A stretch of 64,000 bases of DNA from Venturia oleaginea (taxonomy: Eukaryota > Ascomycota > Dothideomycetes > Venturiales > Venturiaceae), in the NCBI GenBank assembly GCA_013176395.1, contig JABMLP010000017.1:682001-746000 (forward strand), read 5' to 3'. A program made the translations under genes and the position numbers. Positions 58,267 to 64,000 of this stretch are shown one piece after another; positions within the stretch are counted from its first letter, which is position 1, and every line of letters begins with the position of its first letter. The notes under the pieces were generated by a model. That model ran no database searches. It saw only the letters and a program-made list of their open reading frames with translations, and was not told where the DNA came from.

Positions 58267-59854
58267 ATGGCGGATAAGTTCTTCGCAGGAGAAACTGAGC
58301 TCACCAAGTTGAGAGACGAGGTCCTTACCGGAGAATCAGCAGAGGATTGGGATGCCATTGAAGAATTGAAAGCAGCCATCCTTCAAGATGATTACGACAA
58401 GCGCCTGGCCCATCTGGATAACAAGGTTACGGCTCCTCTCGAATTCTCACTCACGGATAGTACTGGTAGCAAGAAGACATGGGCCTTGACGGTAGACAAC
58501 CTACAAGAAGCTATTACTGCAGACCCATCCCTAGCATTAGAAACAATCGTCCTGGCATACAAGAGCTCTGCAGTTAAGACCGACCAAATCAACGTGCTAG
58601 GAAAGACACTCAAAAACATGAAGACACAGGGCGCTACCCTACTAGCAAATGAGACCATCGTCTGCAACGCCAAGGTGGCGGGAAAACAGAATGAGCTGAA
58701 CATAGCCCTTGACCAAGTAAGCCAGCGTACTCAAGAGGTGGAAGGCTTGCAGCAGCAAGTATTAGGACTTATATCAGACCTCCAAGCGGAAGAGAATATG
58801 CGCTCCAAGGAATTCGATGAACACACCGACTTGACACAGAAATTCAATGCCCTTAAGGCGCGCAAGATGAATGGAGAAACCGATGACAGCATTGTCTCCA
58901 ACCGTGGTGGTGGAAGCCGGACCAAGATGCCCATGCCAAAGGACCTCAAGGATAGCGCTACATCGATAGAATATAAGCAGTGGAAGTCAAGCATCGATCT
59001 CAAAATTGACGCAGAAGAAATGAGCCTCGTCGCACAGAAAGCCCTGATCATGATATCAGTCACAGGAGAAGCCACAAAGAATGCGCTCCTGATTCTACCC
59101 GGAACATTGGGTAAGACCTACAACGAGCTGATAAAGGAAGACCTCTAGCTTGTGCTGGATACCAGATTTGTGGATCCATTCGAGGCAGACAACGCGCGGC
59201 AATCATTCAAGACACTGTTGATGAAGCCTTATCAGGATTTCACTGAATTCAAGAATGATTTTGAATACAAGGCAGCGGTCTCTGGACTCACTGAAGGCCT
59301 CACAGGCGCGGACAACATCAGTAAGATCATGAAGCGTGAAATGGTTGATAGACTACTCTGCATTGGCGAGAGGCCTAGCACGAGAAGTCGGAGACTACTC
59401 AGTTACCTACCAGCAACTCTGCAATGCCGCCACTGCATTAAGCCGCACATACAAGAAGACATATGATGAGGACCAACTGCGCAGGCGCAATGAAAAGCCT
59501 AAGGACAACTCCAACAACAACGGCAATGGCAATCGCCAGAATGGAGGCAACAATGGCCAGAATGGAGGATTCAGCAATAGAGGATTCAACAATAGAGAAT
59601 TCAACAATAGAGGATTCAACAACAGCGGGCCCAACTCCTCTAGCAGCGGAGGTGGTCGCTTTGAGCAACGAGACACCGGATTCAACAAGTTCAAGGATTT
59701 TGGCCTAACCTTCGAAGAAGCTGTTCAACTGACTCGAGAGAACAAGTGCTTTGAATGTAAGCAGGAAGGTCACCAACAACAAAATTGCCAAGCTACTACA
59801 ATCACCGCCTTACAGTTAAATGGAGTGGTTGCTGAGCTGCCTTTAAACGACTAG
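58267..59854 (+). pseudogene. Ty3/gypsy gag, broken
   Basis: Starts MADKFFAGETELTKLRDEVL at 58267, with a coiled-coil-like central part (NELNIALDQVSQRTQEVEGL). A TAG at 59146-59148 interrupts it; the same frame reads on (LVLDTRFVDPFEADN), then shifts near 59340 to another frame that holds the Asn/Gly-rich region and a CCHC knuckle (CFECKQEGHQQQNC). Confidence 0.8.
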
Positions 59855-59859
59855 GCTCG

Positions 59860-60696
59860 GTGGAAGTCACCACACCGGGTCCCAGTAACAGAGACATTGA
59901 GTATCGTTACATGGTGCATAAACTGAATCTTTCAAAGATGTTTGGCGGCCCTGCCTTCATCTTTGACATCGTTGTCTACTTCAATGGAATGGGAGTCACT
60001 CTTCGGGCACTGATTGATACAGGAGCCAACGGCTACGCCTTCATGGACCGCAAGTGGGCAGCGCGATTATCCTCACGATTCCCTCAGGTTGAGCGACGAC
60101 CTCTTAAGAAGCCAGCCAAGGCCACCGGATACCAGGCCCACAAGGAGGAAGGCATCACACATGCGACGCTGCTACACATAGAATTGGATGGCAGGCAAGA
60201 GTACAATGTTCCCTTCTTAGAGGTGACATTAGGACACCACGATGTGATTTTAGGCAGGACATGGTTGGCATACAATGATATCTCCCCGGACTGCGAGCGC
60301 CATCGATTGCACTGGCCAGAATCAAGGCCTAAAGTAGCTCCTCTCCAGCGAAGGGTTATGGTGGAAGACAATGCATACATACCAGCGGAAGCTATCAATG
60401 TCAGCGCAATCCAAAAGGACATCAATAAGCGGGAGCAGGCAATGAAACTGCAGGATAGGAGGAATCAAGGTGGACGGCTTAGCCAGGTCAGGCATCAAGC
60501 AGGACAGGCTAGGCCTAATTTGGACAATACCTTTCCGAAAAGACTGCGCAAAATGACTCAGAATGAGCCAGTTGACTTGACTTTGGCCTTGGACCAGCCC
60601 TCAGTTCCGCAGAACACGAAACTGACGCCAACTCTACGCGAGATTACCACGCCAGCACCACCTCCAACAGTCAAAGAAGATCCTAATGAGGACTAA
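59860..60696 (+). pseudogene. Ty3/gypsy aspartic protease region
   Basis: Frame contains LRALIDTGANGYAFMD, the DTGA protease active site, and DVILGRTWLAYNDI. A TAA at 60694-60696 ends it; acidic sequence (DSDSDSGCSDLSDFEDSTDS) continues in frame to a TGA near 60798. Confidence 0.8.
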
Positions 60697-61165
60697 CCTG
60701 ACAGCGATTCCGACAGTGGATGCTCAGACCTATCTGATTTCGAGGATAGCACTGACAGCGAAGAGGATGAAAATGAAGAGCTGTACGTCAGCTATTGAGA
60801 CTCTTTCCAATGGAGTAGAGCCCGGGGATACAACATAATGGATAAGGAGCTCAAGAGGAGCAACCATCAGGTGGAGATTGAGGCATTGGAGTTTGACCAT
60901 CGCACCAGATCCTGGTATTCAGAAGACCGAGTTGATCTCTGCCTCATCAGCGCTGCAGGATTTCGACTAGCTTTAAAAGATAAGGAAGCCATCGCAGGCT
61001 CCATATCATTGCATGGGGTTGAGCTCCGTATATGTGAACTGACGCAGCAGCAAGCTGAAGCCAAAGGAGACTCGCCTGAAGACCATGCACAGCGATTAAG
61101 GCTATCGTTGGCATCATTGGATGGACGACTACCTGCAGATGAGTCTGCGGATATGAAGGAGCTCA

Positions 61166-62853
61166 TTGACAACAAGCTACCGGCAAAGCATGCAAAGTTT
61201 TAAGGATGTCTTTTCAGAAGCAGACTCGAATCGATTGGCAACTTACAAAGAAGGTGTTGACCATGTCATTGAACTAGAAGGTGGAGGCAAGGCTTCGCCT
61301 GGATTCTGCCCTCTGTACAACATGTCATTGGATGAGCTGAACTTCGTCAAAGAACGGCTACTGAAGAATCTTGACTCAGGCTTTATTGATACAAGCACAT
61401 CCCCATTCGCATCGCCTGTACTCATCGTCAAGAAACCCACGCCGGTGGGTGAGAAGCAGAAGTTCCGCTTCTGTATTGATTACCGCAGACTCAACACGCT
61501 CACAAAGAAAGACCGATATCCTATTCCGCTCATCACAGAGACAATGGCTAGATTGTCAGAGGCCAAGGTCTTTACAAAGCTAGATATCCGACAAGCTTTC
61601 CATCGAATTCGGATGGACCCGGACTCTGAAGACCTCACCACTTTTCGTACCCGATATGGAAGTTTCAAATGCAAAGTCATGATGGAGGGACTGGTTAATG
61701 GCCCTGCTACCTGGCAGAAGTACATGAATATACGATCCTAATGGAATACCTTGACGACTTCTGCATCGCATACCTTGATGATATCCTCATCTTCTCGGAA
61801 GACCTATTGCAGCACACAGAGCACGTTCACAAGGTGCTTGAAAGACTGCGCGCTGCAGGCTTACAATGTGACATCAAAAAGAGTGAGTTCGATGTTACTG
61901 AAACCAAGTACCTAGGCTTCATCATCAGCACCGAAGGCATCAGGGTTGACCCGGACAAGATTGCTGATGTTAAGTACTGGAAGCAGCCCCGCACCGTCAA
62001 ACAAGTTCAAAGCTTCATTGGCTTCTGCAACTTCTATCGGAGATTTATCGAGAACTTTGGCAGGATGGCCCGCCCATTGATTCGGCTTACTCGCAAAGGA
62101 CACATCTTTGATTTCAACGAAGAGTGTATAGAATCTTTTGATATGCTAAAGCAAGCCCTTACCTCTGCGCCAGTCCTCGCATTGTACGACCCTTTGCTAC
62201 TAACCCGGATGGAAACTGATGCTTCTGAGGGAGTAGTTGCAGGTGTTCTATCTCAGAAAGGAAAAGATAACCAATGGCACCCAGTAGCCTTCTTCAGCAA
62301 GACAATAAACGTACACGAGCTGAACTACGAGATTCACGACAATGAACTACTGGCATTAATCAAAGGCCTTGAAGAATGGAGCGCATTTTTGAGAGGTTTG
62401 CAGCAGCCATTTGTGGCTATTACTGACCACCGCGCACTGGAATACTTTACCACCAAGAGGATTTTGAACGCACGACAAGCTCGATGGTCAGAGGTTATCT
62501 GTAACTATGACTTTACTATTGTCTACCGCCCTGGCAAGGAAAACACCATTGCAGATGCCCAGTCACGGAAATCGGATGAACTGAAGTCACAAAAGGCAAT
62601 TGCCAACGCAGCCCGCACAATACAGCTCATCAAAGATGACCAGATTGGTGCCCAGATCCAGGCGCTTAACATCAACGCAGAACAGCTACACCTAGTAGAC
62701 CAGCTACTCAACGCCAATCGGACCGCACAATCACTGCAGCAGTTCAGAGACGTCGCTAGCGATGACCATACGACTCTCCGCCTTGAAAATGGACTCCTAT
62801 TACACCAGGGTCGCCTTTTTATTCCAGAGAATGATCAACTCCGCCGAAAGCTA
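61166..62853 (+). pseudogene. Ty3/gypsy RT-RNase H, broken before integrase
   Basis: Reverse transcriptase blocks: FRFCIDYRRLN, KLDIRQAFHRIRM, then a 2-base frame change near 61727, then AYLDDILIFSE (YxDD box). RNase H: METDASEGVVAGVLSQ, YEIHDNELLALIKGLEEW, ITDHRALEYF, and YRPGKENTIADAQSR. The frame reaches the start of the integrase zinc region (NDQLRRK) and is cut by the Tc1 TIR. Confidence 0.88.
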
Positions 62854-64000
62854 CAGTACTAGGGCAAAAGTTTCCGTACAATTAAGCGAAAACGCGAAAT
62901 CTACACCTCTCACTTTTTAACACATTGTCTTTGCACTACCATTATGCCACCTCAACGAAAGCCATTGACTCCTATAAACCCGCAGAGGCTTCCTAATCAT
63001 CGTCTTACTCCATATCAACGCGGCAAAATTGATGCGCAGCGTGAAGCCGGGCTCAGTTTAGGCGCAATTGCGGCGCTACAAAAACTACCGCGTTCCACCA
63101 TCCAATACAGCCTTGAAAAGGCCCCATTACGCCAGAACGGCGAATCCCTACCTTCCAGCGGCCGGCCACGCTCGTATACAGACCGAGATGAACGATCTCT
63201 GTCACGCATTATACGTACGCAGCCTAAGTTAACGTACGAGGAGGTCAAAAGACAGGCTTGCATCGATTTTTCGAAGGATACCATCAGGAGGATATTGAAA
63301 GAGTACGGAATCGCAAATTGGAGGTCTGCAAGGCGCCCTTTCCTCACACAGGTACATGCTGACGCCAGGAAGCTCTGGGCAGAGCAGCACATCTCGTGGA
63401 AAGCTGAAGATTGGGCGAAGATTATATGGTCTGACGAGAGCTCAGTTGAGCGAGGGACCGGCAAGGCAAGAACATGGTGTTTTCGCACACCAGGACAAAA
63501 ATGGGAGACCTCAATGATTGATACCTATAAGAAGGGTAAAGGAGTGTCTATCATGATTTGGGCATGCTTCTCTGGCCAAGTAGGGCGCTCTGAATTGTAC
63601 ATTCTTAAGCGTGACCTAGAGAGCAAGCGTCAAGGCTACTCTACGAACTCGTATATCAAGTTACTCGACGAAATGCTACCTACAGTATACGAACCGGGCC
63701 TTAAATTTATGCAGGATAACGCGCCTATCCACAAAGCCAAAAAGACTATAGTCTGGTTTAAGGAAAACCTCATTCCACTACAAGATGCGCCGCTCTACAG
63801 TCCTGATATGAACCCGATTGAAAACCTCTGGCGGAGGCTTAAGGAATTGGTCTACGAAGTGGAACCTATGATTGAATACGTTACTGGCGGTGTAGACAAT
63901 ATACGAGAGGTTCTAGGAGAAGCACTTATTAAGGCCTGGCGGCTTATTGAACAACATTATTTTGATGATGTACTTGAGTCAATGCCAAGGAGGGTTGAGG
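62854..64000 (+). mobile_element. Tc1-type transposon inserted in the retrotransposon
   Basis: TA (62852-62853) is followed by CAGTACTAGGGCAAAAG, the CAGT-type Tc1 inverted-repeat start, at the exact point where the integrase frame breaks. The right end is outside the window, so the second TIR and the TA duplication were not seen. Confidence 0.8.
62944..64000 (+). CDS. Tc1-type DDE transposase, 3' end outside window
   Basis: From ATG 62944 the frame is open to the window edge (352 codons) with no stop. N-terminal HTH region: LTPYQRGKIDAQREAGLSLG, then SSGRPRSYTDRDER. The DDE catalytic residues are visible: IIWSDESS (D1), KFMQDNAPIHKAKK (D2), YSPDMNPIENLWRRLK (E), with 34 residues between D2 and E, the DD34E spacing of Tc1. 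No disabling mutation seen, so it may be functional or recently active. Length and D-D-E order match the family. Confidence 0.9.
   Translation, partial: MPPQRKPLTPINPQRLPNHRLTPYQRGKIDAQREAGLSLGAIAALQKLPRSTIQYSLEKAPLRQNGESLPSSGRPRSYTDRDERSLSRIIRTQPKLTYEEVKRQACIDFSKDTIRRILKEYGIANWRSARRPFLTQVHADARKLWAEQHISWKAEDWAKIIWSDESSVERGTGKARTWCFRTPGQKWETSMIDTYKKGKGVSIMIWACFSGQVGRSELYILKRDLESKRQGYSTNSYIKLLDEMLPTVYEPGLKFMQDNAPIHKAKKTIVWFKENLIPLQDAPLYSPDMNPIENLWRRLKELVYEVEPMIEYVTGGVDNIREVLGEALIKAWRLIEQHYFDDVLESMPRRVE

Larger units (their letters stand above)
57383..62853 (+). mobile_element. Ty3/gypsy retrotransposon, decayed, interrupted by Tc1
   Basis: The LTR start TGTTATGGG is at 57383 and matches the 15.6-15.8 kb fragment for about 168 bases. 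Gag, protease, reverse transcriptase and RNase H follow in order, then the integrase start is cut at 62853 by the Tc1 insertion. Several in-frame stops and frame changes show it is inactive. The LTR end and primer site were not resolved. The right half is beyond the Tc1 element, outside the window. Confidence 0.88.

Overview
The window looks like nuclear DNA of a filamentous ascomycete (Pezizomycotina, perhaps Leotiomycetes; the class is a guess). The genes are split by short GT..AG introns, mostly 46-80 nt, with CTAAC/CTGAC-like branch sites. They sit beside fungus-specific families (UstYa/DUF3328 oxidases, Zn2Cys6 regulator, NCS1 permease) and fungal Fot1/pogo, Tc1 and Ty3/gypsy elements. 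There are no bacterial operons and no CRISPR. Splice sites were assigned by eye: I joined exons only where donor, acceptor and frame agreed and the joined protein fitted its family.

Layout. 0-3 kb: three UstYa-like genes, probably the edge of a RiPP-type (dikaritin) or related secondary-metabolite cluster running off the left end. 3.7-10 kb: a GT90 glycosyltransferase, a cysteine-rich small secreted protein, a MITE-like inverted-repeat element and ceramide glucosyltransferase. 13.6-15.8 kb: a transposon graveyard (internally deleted Fot1/pogo transposase, a solo LTR with a perfect 5-bp target duplication, a second LTR fragment). 16.9 kb: a tRNA-Glu(CTC) with a canonical anticodon-loop intron and a 51-nt insertion in the D-loop. 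17.4-23.7 kb: a three-gene unit of NCS1 permease, Zn2Cys6 regulator (frameshifted) and XanA-like alpha-ketoglutarate-dependent dioxygenase, which reads as purine or related nitrogen-source uptake and oxidation under GATA-type control. 24-35 kb: pICln, GT25, a paralogous pair with an F-box-like LPRELR motif (one broken) and several decayed genes.

35.7-56.8 kb is mostly housekeeping and cell-surface genes: VPS54 of the GARP complex with one in-frame UAG, two signal-peptide/Ser-Thr-rich/single-TM sensor-like proteins, a small secreted protein, an ACS-family MFS transporter, Mpp6 (exosome cofactor) divergent from complex I NDUFS6, an acidic unknown protein and a UPF0047/YjbQ enzyme. 57.4 kb to the right end: a decayed Ty3/gypsy retrotransposon interrupted in its integrase region by a Tc1 element whose DD34E transposase is open to the window edge.

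The least expected features are the two-insertion tRNA-Glu, the conserved reading frame that continues past the VPS54 stop, and the permease-regulator-dioxygenase cluster.
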